From Whitmania pigra (lineage: Eukaryota; Annelida; Clitellata; Hirudinida; Haemopidae): a DNA stretch of 64,000 bases. A program made the position numbers and the translations under genes. The number at the start of each line of letters is the position of its first letter. Position 1 is the stretch's first letter. Shown in pieces: positions 1 through 8,534 of this stretch. The DNA lies in contig JAJTWR010000431.1 of the NCBI GenBank assembly GCA_021613335.1, positions 930,001 through 994,000 on the forward strand. Reading direction: 5' to 3'. The notes beneath the pieces were generated by a model that made no database searches, was not told where the DNA came from, and worked only from the letters and a program-made list of their open reading frames with translations.

Positions 1-485
1 TGGAGGCGAACGCGATAGCCGGGCGCCACGGCCTTGGCATGAGCGACCAAATCGAGAACCGCGTCATCGAGGCGAAGAGCCGCGGCGTCTACGAGGCGCC
101 GGGCATGGCGCTCCTCACGTTGTCCTACGAGCGGCTTCTCTCGGCGGTCCACAATGAGAACACCATCGCGCTCCACAGCGAACTCGGTCGGCGGCTCGGC
201 CGCTTCCTCTACGAGGGGCGCTGGTACGATCCGGAGGCGACGCTGCTCAAAGAGTCGCTCGTGAACCAGGTGGCAAGCGACGTGACCGGCGAAGTGGTGC
301 TCGAACTGCGCCGCGGCGACGACTACACCATCCTCCGCACCGACGCCCCCGACGGCGCCTACAACGCCGAAGGGCTCTCCATGGAGAAGACCGAAGGGGC
401 CTTCACTCCCCTGGACCGCATCGGCGCACTCGAGGTGCAGGTGATGGGCATCCTCGCGAACCGCGCGCGACGGAAGACGCCTTAA
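1..485 (+). CDS. argG: Argininosuccinate synthase, C-terminal part (5' cut by window edge)
   Basis: The reading frame is open from base 3 to the TAA at 483-485. The visible protein begins [20 protein letters not shown] and continues through SRGVYEAPG, the conserved C-terminal region of argininosuccinate synthase. The enzyme joins citrulline and aspartate using ATP in arginine biosynthesis and is cytosolic. The catalytic N-terminal P-loop domain lies outside the window. The ATG at 39 is internal and is not the gene start. The stop overlaps the end of the convergent orn gene by four bases, so no separate terminator lies between them. Confidence 0.9.
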   Translation, partial: EANAIAGRHGLGMSDQIENRVIEAKSRGVYEAPGMALLTLSYERLLSAVHNENTIALHSELGRRLGRFLYEGRWYDPEATLLKESLVNQVASDVTGEVVLELRRGDDYTILRTDAPDGAYNAEGLSMEKTEGAFTPLDRIGALEVQVMGILANRARRKTP

Positions 486-1051
486 ACCTCGGCGGGGTTC
501 TTGAAGAACGTCTGCCGGTAGTAGGAGAGCTCCGCGATGGACTCGCGGAGGTCTGCGAGGGCGGTGTGCGCGGCCTCGACCTTCGAGCGCCCGGGGGCTT
601 TCGGGTACCAGGCGCGGGTGAGGAGCTTGATGCTCGACACGTCGATCATCCGGTAGTGCAGCAGGCGGTCGAACCCCGGCATGTAGCGGGTGATGAACGA
701 GCGGTCGGTGTGGATGGAGTTGCCAGCGAGGATGGCCTCGTTCCACGACGCGAACTCCAGCACCTTGCTGCAGGCATCGTGTTCGGCGTTGCGCAGCGAA
801 TGCGTTGAGTTGCGCACCCGCTCCAAGAGGCCGTTGCGGGTGTGCATGTCGCGCACGTAGGGCTCCATGCGCGCGAGCACTTCCTCCGGCTGCCAGATGG
901 CGACCTCGAATTCCGCAAGGGGCTTCAAATCGCTGCGGGTGATGATGAGGCCAAGTTCGAGAATGGCGTGGTTCGCCGGTTCGAGGCCGGTCATCTCCAA
1001 GTCGCACCATACGATGATGGGCTGCCCTGCTGCCTGGTGGTTATCCGTCAT
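482..1051 (-). CDS. orn: Oligoribonuclease
   Basis: This 189-residue protein matches the length of the Orn family, 3'-5' exoribonucleases that clear 2-5 nt RNAs (nanoRNA and pGpG). Visible DEDDh motifs are [11 protein letters not shown] near residue 15 (ExoI Asp and Glu), a central [10 protein letters not shown] with YMPGFD, the [11 protein letters not shown] segment, and a C-terminal H-x4-D pair in [21 protein letters not shown] closes the fold as in known Orn proteins. The gene converges on argG with a four-base overlap and is divergent from the unknown gene at 1110. Confidence 0.95.
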   Translation of the reverse strand: MTDNHQAAGQPIIVWCDLEMTGLEPANHAILELGLIITRSDLKPLAEFEVAIWQPEEVLARMEPYVRDMHTRNGLLERVRNSTHSLRNAEHDACSKVLEFASWNEAILAGNSIHTDRSFITRYMPGFDRLLHYRMIDVSSIKLLTRAWYPKAPGRSKVEAAHTALADLRESIAELSYYRQTFFKNPAEV

Positions 1052-1109
1052 CGCGCCCTTATGTCATGGAGACGTTCCCCAGAGGATATCTCTTTGCTAT
1101 CGAGCGGAG

Positions 1110-1877
1110 GTGGCCCCAACCCTGAAGAATGCGCTCGTCCACGCACTCGCAAAAGAGCGCTACGACCCGCTCGTGAAAGAGCTGCTGGAGCGCGCCGCGA
1201 AGTGGTTTGAGGCAGACCCGCGCACCTTGCGCGAGCGCCTACCACCAGAATTCGTCGCCGAGCTTCGCCAAGCGGTGACCCGGCAGGTGGTCATCGACCG
1301 CGAACGCTTCCTTGCGATTATTGACCGGCCACCGCTGCGCGCGCTGGTGCGGAACATCCTCCTCGAACAGCTCGTGGAGTTCGGTAAGCGCATCGGCTCG
1401 CCCATCTCCGGGGTGGCACGGGGGCTCGGGAGCCTCGGGAACATGGCCCGCCGAGCGACAGAGCGCACCGGCATCGGCTCGCTCGTGAGCGCCGTCGGTG
1501 GCGAATTGGAGCGGCAACTCCAGGCACGGGCGCAGTCCTTCGTCGACTCGGCGCTGAACAGCGTCTTCGCGAACCTCGCCGACGCCTTCTGCGATCCGCG
1601 CCGGTCGGCCCAAGCAAGCCAACTGCGCGGCGCGCTCCTCGACGGCTTCCTCGACCAGCGCGGTCCAGCGCTCGCCGCAGAATTGCGCCGCGACAGCACC
1701 CTCGCGATGGCCCTCGCGCTGCGCGCCCTCTCCGAGCGGCTCCTCGCCAATCCAGCGAGCGTCGAGCAGGCCCAGGACTTTGTCCGCGAGTGGCTTCGGG
1801 CGCAGGAGGCCGCCTTGGCGCCGCTCGGGCAGTACCTCGAAGCCGAACTCGCCGGGCTGTTCCCTCCCGCGCGGTAG
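1110..1877 (+). CDS. Unknown Arg/Ala-rich helical protein
   Basis: I do not recognise the family. The product is about 255 residues, rich in Ala, Arg, Leu and Glu, and predicted mostly helical (for example ELLERAAKWFEADPRTLRER), with a Gly/Ser-containing stretch near residue 100 and no signal peptide or clear membrane segment. The frame is open much further upstream over orn, but that part reads as antisense shadow. I chose GTG 1110 because the protein-like composition starts there; the GGAGG at 1106-1110 sits too close to it, so CTG 1122 is an alternative start. It is divergent from orn. Confidence 0.55.
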   Translation: MAPTLKNALVHALAKERYDPLVKELLERAAKWFEADPRTLRERLPPEFVAELRQAVTRQVVIDRERFLAIIDRPPLRALVRNILLEQLVEFGKRIGSPISGVARGLGSLGNMARRATERTGIGSLVSAVGGELERQLQARAQSFVDSALNSVFANLADAFCDPRRSAQASQLRGALLDGFLDQRGPALAAELRRDSTLAMALALRALSERLLANPASVEQAQDFVREWLRAQEAALAPLGQYLEAELAGLFPPAR

Positions 1878-1919
1878 TCCTCTCTGTTTGCGGGAGCCGC
1901 TTGTTGGGCTTGCGATGTT

Positions 1920-1935
1920 GGTCTAAATTACGACC
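1920..1935. promoter_or_regulatory. Inverted-repeat operator, copy 1 (antitoxin 1)
   Basis: GGTCTAAATTACGACC: half-sites GGTCT and (C/A)GACC flank a 6-base spacer and end one base before the ATG. One arm base differs from a perfect palindrome. The same element precedes all three Phd-like antitoxin genes here, which fits an autoregulatory operator bound by the antitoxin (inference). Confidence 0.6.
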
Positions 1936-1936
1936 T

Positions 1937-2359
1937 ATGAAAAGGTCAACGAAGCGTCCACATTCTAGAGTTCAGGCGGGCCAGGCTAGCGGCCAAAAAG
2001 ACGACGAGTCTTTTGGTGAATTGAAGGCGCACATCTGGCAAAAGATTCGCGAGCTGGGGGATCGTGGCCGACCCTACGCGGTGACCCAAGACGGCAAGGT
2101 GGTCAAAGTCAAGTTCTCCCCGGAAGATTACGAGCGCATGACCTACGAGTTTCGAGTCTTAACCGGGATCTATGAAGGGCTTGAAGACGAAGAGGCAGGC
2201 CGAGTTTATACGGATGAAGAACTGACGCGAATCCTCGCAGAAGACGAGGCATCAGACCCAAAACCGGCTGGTCCAAATTCCAAACGAACAGCCAGTTCGC
2301 GAGACCAAAAACGCCGTCGCAAATCTTCGAAGAGTCCCGCGTCAAAGCACTCATCGTGA
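1937..2359 (+). CDS. Phd/YefM-type antitoxin paralogue 1 (no adjacent toxin)
   Basis: This is a 140-residue protein of the Phd/YefM antitoxin fold. The segment FGELKAHIWQKIREL, followed by GRPYAVTQDGKVVKVKFSP, matches the DNA-binding and dimerisation core of the family. An acidic tail (YEGLEDEEAGRVYTDEELTR) is shared with the two other copies and probably contacts a toxin. The last 35 residues are basic, Lys/Ser-rich and unique to this copy. ATG 1937 was chosen because it follows the operator palindrome by one base, as in copies 2 and 3. No toxin gene follows, so it is an orphan antitoxin or a regulator derived from one. Confidence 0.7.
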   Translation: MKRSTKRPHSRVQAGQASGQKDDESFGELKAHIWQKIRELGDRGRPYAVTQDGKVVKVKFSPEDYERMTYEFRVLTGIYEGLEDEEAGRVYTDEELTRILAEDEASDPKPAGPNSKRTASSRDQKRRRKSSKSPASKHSS

Positions 2360-2394
2360 AACCAACAGCCTCTCTTTTCGGTTGCAAGTCCGCA

Positions 2395-2416
2395 TATAAT
2401 GGTCTAAATTAAGACC
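2395..2416 (+). promoter_or_regulatory. -10 box and inverted-repeat operator, copy 2 (antitoxin 2/toxin)
   Basis: TATAAT at 2395-2400 directly abuts the perfect inverted repeat GGTCTAAATTAAGACC (2401-2416), and the ATG follows at 2418. Transcription from this -10 would start inside the operator and give a leader of roughly ten bases without a Shine-Dalgarno site. Bound repressor would cover the start site. No good -35 box is visible. Confidence 0.65.
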
Positions 2417-2417
2417 T

Positions 2418-2756
2418 ATGAAACGGTCTAAAAAACGTCCTGTACAACAGCTGAATATTGATGAAGATCTCGTTCCCATCGGCGAGTTGAAGACGCACAT
2501 CTCGAAAAAAATTCGCGAGCTTCGAGAACGGGGGCGACCGTACATCGTGACCCAGAACGGCAAGCCTGCCGCGGTCATGCTCGCACCCGACGAATTCGAT
2601 CGTCTGAATCACGAGATTCAGTTCATAACTGGGATCTACGAAGGGCTCGAAGACGAAGAGGCGGGCAGGTTTTATACCGATGAAGAACTTACCCGGCTTC
2701 TCGAAGAAGACGAGGCATCAGATCCACAGCCAACCGCATCGAAATCAAAAAAATAA
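2418..2756 (+). CDS. Phd/YefM-type antitoxin of the Phd-ParE pair
   Basis: This 112-residue antitoxin has the Phd/YefM core (IGELKTHISKKIREL, then GRPYIVTQNGKPAAVMLAP) and the acidic tail GLEDEEAGRFYTDEELTR. It should bind and neutralise the ParE-like toxin encoded directly downstream and repress the operon through the palindrome at 2401-2416. Its TAA is immediately followed by the toxin ATG with no spacer, so translation is probably coupled. It is the middle and most canonical of three tandem paralogues. Confidence 0.85.
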   Translation: MKRSKKRPVQQLNIDEDLVPIGELKTHISKKIRELRERGRPYIVTQNGKPAAVMLAPDEFDRLNHEIQFITGIYEGLEDEEAGRFYTDEELTRLLEEDEASDPQPTASKSKK

Positions 2757-3056
2757 ATGGTTCGTTGGACCAAAGGTGCCTACGCGGACCTGGGCGCAAT
2801 CCGCAAATTTATCGGTGCCGACAATCCCAAAGCCGCTATGACGTGGATCGAACTCATCCGCAGACGAGCACTTGACGCTAGCAGGTTTCCAAACGCAGGG
2901 AGAATTGTTCCAGAAATTGGGATGATGAATATTCGGGAAGTTCTGTTGCAAACTTACAGAATTGTCTATCGGGTCAGACCAACCGGAATCTCGGTGATCG
3001 AAGTTGCCGAAGGGCACAGGCTTCTGCGCAGTATTAATCTTGATGCTGAGGAGTAG
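2757..3056 (+). CDS. ParE/RelE-superfamily toxin
   Basis: The 99-residue product has the ParE/RelE toxin layout: an N-terminal W-x-x-x-A-x-x-D-L-x-x-I helix, a second helix after the D-N-P motif, the central FPNAGRIVPE turn, an IRE segment, YRIVYR, and a C-terminal strand ending in VAEGHRLL. Family members are intracellular type II toxins; ParE forms act on gyrase and RelE forms on mRNA, and the sequence fits the ParE branch better. It is translated from an ATG that touches the antitoxin stop codon. It is the only toxin gene in a cluster with three antitoxins. Confidence 0.85.
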   Translation: MVRWTKGAYADLGAIRKFIGADNPKAAMTWIELIRRRALDASRFPNAGRIVPEIGMMNIREVLLQTYRIVYRVRPTGISVIEVAEGHRLLRSINLDAEE

Positions 3057-3154
3057 GCCAGATCATCGAAGATACATTCGGTATAACGCAGAGCTTCCCT
3101 TATGGCTCACGAGTTCTCTGTCGTCTTCGCGCGGCTTGCAAGGCTCCCGATGAG

Positions 3155-3170
3155 GGTCTAACTGAAGACC
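3155..3170. promoter_or_regulatory. Inverted-repeat operator, copy 3 (antitoxin 3)
   Basis: GGTCTAACTGAAGACC is a perfect 5-base palindrome (GGTCT/AGACC) with a 6-base spacer, ending one base before the ATG at 3172. The spacer differs from copies 1 and 2 while the arms are kept, which suggests selection on the arms. Confidence 0.6.
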
Positions 3171-3171
3171 G

Positions 3172-3555
3172 ATGAAGCGGTCAAAGAAGCGCCCGACCTC
3201 AAGGCTCAAAGTTTCTGAGGACTTCGTCCCAATTGGTGAGTTGAAGGCGCATCTTTCAGAGAGGATTCGCGAGCTTCGGGATCGGGGGCGCCCGTACATC
3301 GTGACCCAGAACGGCAAAGCGGCTGCGGTCCTGCTCGCACCTGATGCATTCGATCGATTGACGACCCAAGTTCACTTCATTGAGTCGGTGAAAGCGGGTC
3401 TCGATGATGAGGCAGCAGGCCGAGTCGTAAGCGATGAAGAACTCACGCAACTCTTAGACGAACACATCTGGTCCAACCGCAAATCGAAAAAGGCGTTAGA
3501 GCAACCTCAGCATCATCGCCAACAGGTTGCCAAAAAAGGGGACAGTACGAAGTGA
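3172..3555 (+). CDS. Phd/YefM-type antitoxin paralogue 3 (no adjacent toxin)
   Basis: This 127-residue third copy has the Phd/YefM core (IGELKAHLSERIREL, GRPYIVTQNGKAAAVLLAP) and a shorter, more diverged acidic tail (AGLDDEAAGRVVSDEELTQ) followed by a basic, Gln/His/Lys-rich end. ATG 3172 follows the palindromic operator by one base. The 100 bases downstream contain no recognisable toxin, and the next gene is convergent acr3. It may cross-neutralise the ParE toxin or act only as a repressor. Confidence 0.7.
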   Translation: MKRSKKRPTSRLKVSEDFVPIGELKAHLSERIRELRDRGRPYIVTQNGKAAAVLLAPDAFDRLTTQVHFIESVKAGLDDEAAGRVVSDEELTQLLDEHIWSNRKSKKALEQPQHHRQQVAKKGDSTK

Positions 3556-3658
3556 AGTTTCGCTGAACGGCTTCCGATTGTGGTCTTGAGCTTCGCTGAC
3601 AAAACTTGTGGTCAGGAGCACCAGAATTTGGCACCGGCAGGGAACGACGCGATATTGA

Positions 3659-4744
3659 TCAAATTTTCGCGCCGCGTGCGGCGACTTCGAGGCGGCTGTC
3701 CGGAAAGAACCGCCGCTGGGCCCAGAGCGCCACGTTCACAAGTCCGATGAGCACCGGCACTTCGACGAGCGGGCCGATGACTGCCGCGAAAGCTGCGCCG
3801 CTGTGAATCCCGAAGCTCGCGATGGCAACAGCGATGGCGAGTTCGAAATTGTTGGAGGCGGCCGTGAACGAGAGCGTCGCGGACTGCTGGTAGTTCGCGC
3901 CAAGGCGCTTGCTCATAAAGAACGACAGGCCGAACATCACCAAGAAGTAGATGAACAGCGGAATCGCGATCCGGATGACGTCGAGTGGAAGCTGGACTAT
4001 CGCCTCGCCCTTCAACGAAAACATCACCACGATGGTGAACAGCAGCGAGACTAGCGTGACCGGGCTGATGCGCGGCACGAAGGTCTTCTCGTACCAATCG
4101 CGCCCGTACGCGCCGACGAGTAGGCGTCGCGTGAGAAACCCGGCCGCGAAGGGAATGCCGAGGTAGATGGCGACGCTCTTCGCGATTTCGCCGATGTGAA
4201 TGTTCACGATGGTGCCTTCGAGGCCCAACCAGGTCGGCAAGAGCGTGGCGAAGAAGTACGCGTAGACCGAGAAGAACAAGACCTGGAAGATGGAGTTGAA
4301 GGCGACGAGACCCGCACAGTACTCGGTGTCGCCTTTGGCGAGATCATTCCAGACAATGACCATGGCGATGCACCGCGCGAGGCCGATGAGAATGAGGCCG
4401 AGCATGTATTCGGGCTTGTCCCGCAGGAAAACCACCGCGAGACCGAACATCAGGACCGGCCCGATGACCCAATTCTGCACCATTGAGAGCGCCAGGACGC
4501 GCTTATTGCGGAACACCTTGCCCAGCTCTTCGTAGCGGACCTTCGCGAGCGGCGGGTACATCATCAGGACGAGGCCGATAGCGATGGGAATGGACGTCGT
4601 CCCCACGCTCATAGCGTTCAGCGCGGTGGTGACCCCCGGCGCAACAAACCCGAGCGCAACACCGAGGCCCATGGCCGCGAAAATCCAGAGCGTCAGGTAG
4701 CGGTCGAGAAACGAGAGCTTACCGAGGAGGCCAGGGTGGGTCAT
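3659..4744 (-). CDS. acr3: Acr3-family arsenite efflux permease
   Basis: This 361-residue inner-membrane protein has about ten hydrophobic segments. Acr3 (BART superfamily) exports arsenite using the membrane potential. Diagnostic stretches are the [14 protein letters not shown] segment in the first third, [16 protein letters not shown] with its conserved Cys, [12 protein letters not shown], and [16 protein letters not shown] near the C-terminus. ATG 4744 starts [10 protein letters not shown], which matches the family start; the longer upstream frame has no family similarity. No arsR, arsC or arsenic-related gene is adjacent, so its regulation cannot be read from context. Confidence 0.9.
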   Translation of the reverse strand: MTHPGLLGKLSFLDRYLTLWIFAAMGLGVALGFVAPGVTTALNAMSVGTTSIPIAIGLVLMMYPPLAKVRYEELGKVFRNKRVLALSMVQNWVIGPVLMFGLAVVFLRDKPEYMLGLILIGLARCIAMVIVWNDLAKGDTEYCAGLVAFNSIFQVLFFSVYAYFFATLLPTWLGLEGTIVNIHIGEIAKSVAIYLGIPFAAGFLTRRLLVGAYGRDWYEKTFVPRISPVTLVSLLFTIVVMFSLKGEAIVQLPLDVIRIAIPLFIYFLVMFGLSFFMSKRLGANYQQSATLSFTAASNNFELAIAVAIASFGIHSGAAFAAVIGPLVEVPVLIGLVNVALWAQRRFFPDSRLEVAARGAKI

Positions 4745-5010
4745 GGAGTTACGGTCCCTTGTATCTATACCGGGTAAACTCAGGCAGAAATTGAAGGATT
4801 CCGCTCGCAGACTCAACGACACAGCGCTCGCCAGCCAGTTTGCCTGCGCTCCTTGAACCCCACTCGTAATAGCAGGAGCAACCCCTTCCGTTGAGTTGCC
4901 AACTGCGCGCTTGAACTCGTAGATGAGGGGCTGGCAAGACTTGCAGTCCGCAACACAATTTACCGATGCATATTTCGCATCATCGACGAGGTCTCGTGCA
5001 CTACCCATCT

Positions 5011-6155
5011 ATGAAGGAACTGATTGTCGCAATTGCCATGTCGCGGTGGCGGGAATTAGTTGCTGGTTGCTCGAATAACAGTGGCCAGAATTTCAATTTC
5101 CCCGGCGGAAATGGGGCTAGTGACGCGAGGGTGAGGTCTCGACCTTTGCCGGTGACGGATCAAAGGCTATTTGGACGGGCCGGGGAAAAGCCACAGTTTT
5201 CCGGATTGGGAGCCTCTCCGTGGACAACCAGGACAACGTATATGTTGAGGACATGGGTATGAAACGGATTCGTAAAATCACGCCTCAGGGTGATGTGTCT
5301 ACGGTAGCTTGGGGCGGGGAGAAGGCTATGATGAAAGCACAGACTAGGATCCCTTCCATCCGAACTTTGGTTAGGCGGCGGACAGTCAAGGCAACACTTT
5401 CGTAGCAGAAGCGTAAATTATCGCATTCAAAAAATCTCGCCTTCGGGGTTAGTATCTACGCTCGCCGGCAGCAGTGATGGAGGGTACCGCGACGGGCCGG
5501 GCCGTGTGGCAAAATTTGTCTCTCCCTATCGAATTACAGTAGACAGACAAGGCAACATCTTCGTGATTGATGGAGAGTACGTCTGGTTTGCCCCAAACAC
5601 GTCCCTAGATTTCGCATCCGCAAAGTCACCCCAAATGGAGAGTATCGACGGTAGCTGGGAACGGCGAAAACGGCTACAAAAACGGTCCGGGAAAAATGCC
5701 AAATTGGAGGACGACGGACATTGCAGCGGATGCTCAAGGCAACATCTATGTTTTTGATTGGGGTGCACATCGAATTCGGATGGTGACACCTGCGGGATAC
5801 GTGCAACCGTTTGAGGCAGTGGTGAAAATGGCTACTTAGAGGTCCAAGTACAAGCGCTAATTTCTCGCTGCCTTGGTATCGCAATAGATAACAATGGAAA
5901 TGTCTATGTTTCGGAAACAGATTATCATCGAATCCGGAAGATAACACCATCGGGCGGGTTTCGACGTTCGCTGGCGCCCCGATGGAGAGTATGATTCGGA
6001 TGCTGGATACTCGATGGGGGCGGCTACTTGGACGGGCCTCGCCACACTGCTAAATCTTTTTCCCACGAGCCTAGCAGACAGCAAGGCAACCATATGTCGC
6101 AGATGACGGCACAACCGGACCGGAAGGCGCCTTAGCGGGAGTTTTTTCGACGCTT
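5011..6155 (+). pseudogene. Frameshifted NHL-repeat lipoprotein pseudogene
   Basis: Fragments of one NHL-repeat protein appear in all three forward frames. A lipoprotein-like start (ATG 5011; LVAGC lipobox) is followed by at least six units built on the pattern GNG-xxGYxDGPG-xxAKF, then (V/I)D-xxGN-(I/V)-(F/Y)-V, then RIRKITPxGxVSTVAG. Examples are DNQDNVYVEDMGMKRIRKI (5223-5279), RITVDRQGNIFVID (5527-5568) and GIAIDNNGNVYVSETD (5876-5923). Frame changes and a stop separate them. NHL repeats normally form secreted or surface beta-propellers. The stretch 4745-6366 holds no other gene. Assembly indels could mimic this but are unlikely given the intact neighbours. Confidence 0.75.
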
Positions 6156-6366
6156 GCAGAACCGGTCCCTGTCGGCCCAAAAGTACGCTGCCCAGCATGC
6201 CGGCTCATCATCGAACGGTTCAGGACGGAAGCCGACATTTCCTCCCTTGAGGACCGCCCCCCTACCCCCGACAAGGGCAGGAATTCCTCTTTCCCATTGC
6301 CCCCTCGTTTGCCCTCTGCTACCCCCCGGGCGAAGCTTTGTTGCCCGAAGCTGTGGATCGAGAATC

Positions 6367-6579
6367 GTGAATAACTGGGCGTACTGGTTGGATGTTGCTT
6401 GGCGGTACACTGCTACCGTCATCGGAGGCGTAGGGATCGGATTTATCTTCGACAAATTGGTGGGGACTTCTCCCTGGGGACTCGTCGTAGGAGCCCTTCT
6501 CGGAAATGTCGCAGGCTTCGTTCGTCTCGTTCGCGAGACCAACAAGGGCGACCCGGGAAAGAGCGACCCAGGAAAGTAA
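6367..6579 (+). CDS. atpZ: AtpZ/AtpI-type ATP synthase accessory membrane protein
   Basis: The 70-residue product has two membrane segments. TVIGGVGIGFIFDKL and GTSPWGLVVGALLGNVAGF match AtpZ, a small protein at the head of many F-ATP synthase operons that is linked to Mg2+/Ca2+ transport and c-ring assembly. GTG 6367 was chosen because it begins the family-like NNWAYWLDVAWRYTATVI; the upstream open frame is Pro/Arg-rich and non-conserved. The short C-terminal tail is charged and repetitive (GDPGKSDPGK). About 120 bases separate it from the next gene. Confidence 0.75.
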   Translation: MNNWAYWLDVAWRYTATVIGGVGIGFIFDKLVGTSPWGLVVGALLGNVAGFVRLVRETNKGDPGKSDPGK

Positions 6580-6699
6580 GGGGAGTAGAAGTCGGCGCCT
6601 GATGGTATGCAGGGCGCTGAGAGGGGACCCAAAGGCAACGGGCAGTACCGAAGGAAAAAGTACTGAGGAAATTCAGCAAACAGCAGCGAGAGACACCAA

Positions 6700-7119
6700 G
6701 TGGACAGCGTGGAGATGAGCGAGATCAAGAACCAGAAGAAATGGCGAGCGCACGTGATCATCGTCGCGTTGTCTGCCGTCATTGCTGGTGTGGCGATACT
6801 CGCTCCCGTTACGCCCCCGCTGCGCTGGAGCATCGTCATCGGCACCGGACTCGCGCTCCTCACCGGCCTGCTCACCCTCGCCATCAAGACCTCTGCGGCG
6901 AGTGCGAAAGAGTCGAGCATGCGCCCCATCTTCAAGGCCCAAGGCACGAGCTTCGCCGTCCGGCTCATCGCGCTTGGCGCGGGCGTTTACGTGGTCCACA
7001 CCAACGGACTTTCCGACATCGGCTTCATCGCCGGATACTTCGTCACCACCATCGGTCAGCAACTGCTTGAGCTCAAAGCTCAGCTCGCGGCCATCACCTC
7101 GCAGAAGGAAGCATCCTGA
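6700..7119 (+). CDS. Small polytopic membrane protein of the atp operon (subunit I-like)
   Basis: The product is about 139 residues with four hydrophobic segments (near residues 18-37, 40-62, 80-100 and 102-118) and a charged C-terminal helix. By size, topology and position immediately before atpB it resembles the ATP synthase subunit I/AtpI family, but similarity is weak. The start may be GTG 6700, GTG 6709 or ATG 6715. Its TGA overlaps the atpB ATG by one base (TGATG), so translation is coupled. Confidence 0.6.
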   Translation: MDSVEMSEIKNQKKWRAHVIIVALSAVIAGVAILAPVTPPLRWSIVIGTGLALLTGLLTLAIKTSAASAKESSMRPIFKAQGTSFAVRLIALGAGVYVVHTNGLSDIGFIAGYFVTTIGQQLLELKAQLAAITSQKEAS

Positions 7120-8174
7120 TGACTCCTCGCGTGCTCTGCGCCACCCTCCTCCTTGCGGCAACGGCCTTCGCCTCTGAAGAGCCCGCCCACGGCGAGCATC
7201 ACGAGCAGCCGCCAGCATCGGAGTTCGTGCTCGAGCACGTCGCCGATGCGGAGCACTTCGAAGTCGACCTCCCTTGGGGCGGCGAACTCAAACTCCACAT
7301 CGCGAATCCTTTCGCGTCCCTCATCTTCGAGCGCGTTCCCGGTGCCTGCACCGCCGAACTCCCGCTGAGCCAACAGACCTTCCCCCAACTGTTCCGCTTT
7401 ATCAATGGCTGTTGGGACCTCCGCCCGACCAAAGCAGTGCTGATGATCCTCGCAGCGGTCATCCTGCTCATCTACGTCGCCCGCAAAACCACCAACAACA
7501 TCGTCGATGGCGTCGCCCGGGGTGCGCTCGCGAATGCCGTCGAGGCGATTTTCCTATTCATCCGCGACGACATCGCCGCTGCGGCCATGGGTGCCAAAGA
7601 GGCGCAGCGCTACACGCCCTACTTGGCGTCGGTGTTCTTCTTCATCCTGACCATCAACTGGCTCGGCCTCGTCCCCAGCCTCTACGCTTCGACCGGTGCC
7701 CTCGCGGTGACCCTCGGCCTTGCGGTCATCACCTTCCTCCTCGCCCAAGCGGCAGGCATCCGCGCTGGCGGCATCAAAGGCTACCTCGGCCACCTCACCG
7801 GCGGCGTCCCGCCCTGGATGTGGCCGCTCATGATTCCGGTCGAAATCATCGGCCTCTTCACGAAGCCCTTCGCGCTCTCGGTCCGGCTCTTCGCCAATAT
7901 GGCGGCCGGTCACCTCTCCCTTTTCTTCATCATCGCGCTCATCTTCATGATTCACCCGGCCGCGGCCTTGGTGAGCGTCCCGATGGCGGCCGGCCTCTAC
8001 CTGCTCGAAATCTTCGTAGGCATCCTCCAAGCCTACATCTTCACCCTTTTGAGCGCCCTCTACATCAGCCAAGGACTCGCCATGGCACACCACCACGACG
8101 ACTCGCACGGCCACGAGGGCCACGACACGGGCCACAACGACAAGGCCCACGCCGAACACAAGGCTCACGCATGA
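7119..8174 (+). CDS. atpB: F0F1 ATP synthase subunit a
   Basis: The 351-residue membrane subunit forms the proton path next to the c-ring. The family core runs from about residue 105 to 325; the essential Arg lies in LSVRLFANMAAGH near residue 255, with the downstream helices AALVSVPMAAGLYLLEIF and LQAYIFTLLSALY. It is longer than the E. coli protein. An N-terminal signal-like segment (LLLAATAFASEEP) and a ~90-residue periplasmic-type extension precede helix 1, and the C-terminus is an unusual His/Asp-rich tail (HHHDDSHGHEGHDTGHNDK). It is translationally coupled to the preceding gene. Confidence 0.95.
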   Translation: MTPRVLCATLLLAATAFASEEPAHGEHHEQPPASEFVLEHVADAEHFEVDLPWGGELKLHIANPFASLIFERVPGACTAELPLSQQTFPQLFRFINGCWDLRPTKAVLMILAAVILLIYVARKTTNNIVDGVARGALANAVEAIFLFIRDDIAAAAMGAKEAQRYTPYLASVFFFILTINWLGLVPSLYASTGALAVTLGLAVITFLLAQAAGIRAGGIKGYLGHLTGGVPPWMWPLMIPVEIIGLFTKPFALSVRLFANMAAGHLSLFFIIALIFMIHPAAALVSVPMAAGLYLLEIFVGILQAYIFTLLSALYISQGLAMAHHHDDSHGHEGHDTGHNDKAHAEHKAHA

Positions 8175-8231
8175 CGCTCTCTTCTGACCCGTTCGTCCAG
8201 GTGGCCGAGCGGAGGTAGTCCAAACGGGAAT

Positions 8232-8248
8232 GCCCCCCCTTCTGGGGC
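8232..8248 (+). other. Small GC hairpin in the atpB-atpE spacer
   Basis: GCCCC (8232-8236) can pair with GGGGC (8244-8248) ahead of the atpE ribosome site (AAAGG, 8258-8262). The c subunit is needed in many copies, so a stabilising hairpin in the mRNA is plausible, but this is inference from a short stem. Confidence 0.3.
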
Positions 8249-8267
8249 CTGAAATGGAAAGGTAACT

Positions 8268-8498
8268 ATGAACTCAGCAGCTCTCGCATATCTCTCAGCA
8301 GGCATTGGCGCAGGTCTCGCGGTCATCGGCGCCGGTCTCGGCATCGGTCGTCTCGCCGCCGCAGCGATGGAAGGCATCGCTCGTCAGCCGTCCGCCGGTG
8401 GTGACATCCGTGGTTCGATGGTCGTCGCGGCCGGTCTCATCGAAGGCGCGACCTTCTTCGCGCTCATCGTCTGCCTCTTGCTCACGTTCATCAAGTAA
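8268..8498 (+). CDS. atpE: F0F1 ATP synthase subunit c
   Basis: The 76-residue hairpin protein makes up the rotor ring. Helix 1 carries the Gly-rich packing motif GAGLAVIGAGLGIG, the loop is ARQPSAGGDIRGS, and helix 2 carries the ion-binding Glu in AAGLIEGATFFALIV. The residue after Glu is Gly rather than the Ser or Thr of Na+-binding rings, and helix 1 lacks the Na+-type Gln, so proton coupling is the better guess. The ribosome site AAAGG lies 5 bases before the ATG. Confidence 0.95.
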   Translation: MNSAALAYLSAGIGAGLAVIGAGLGIGRLAAAAMEGIARQPSAGGDIRGSMVVAAGLIEGATFFALIVCLLLTFIK

Positions 8499-8534
8499 CC
8501 CCTCTCTTTACTGCGGCTCCTTCCAGAGGAACCT

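Noticed and set aside
8175..8267. atpB-atpE spacer and other gaps scanned for tRNA genes or riboswitches
   Set aside because: No cloverleaf, T-loop GGTTCGAATCC-type motif or known riboswitch core was recognisable here or in the other intergenic regions.
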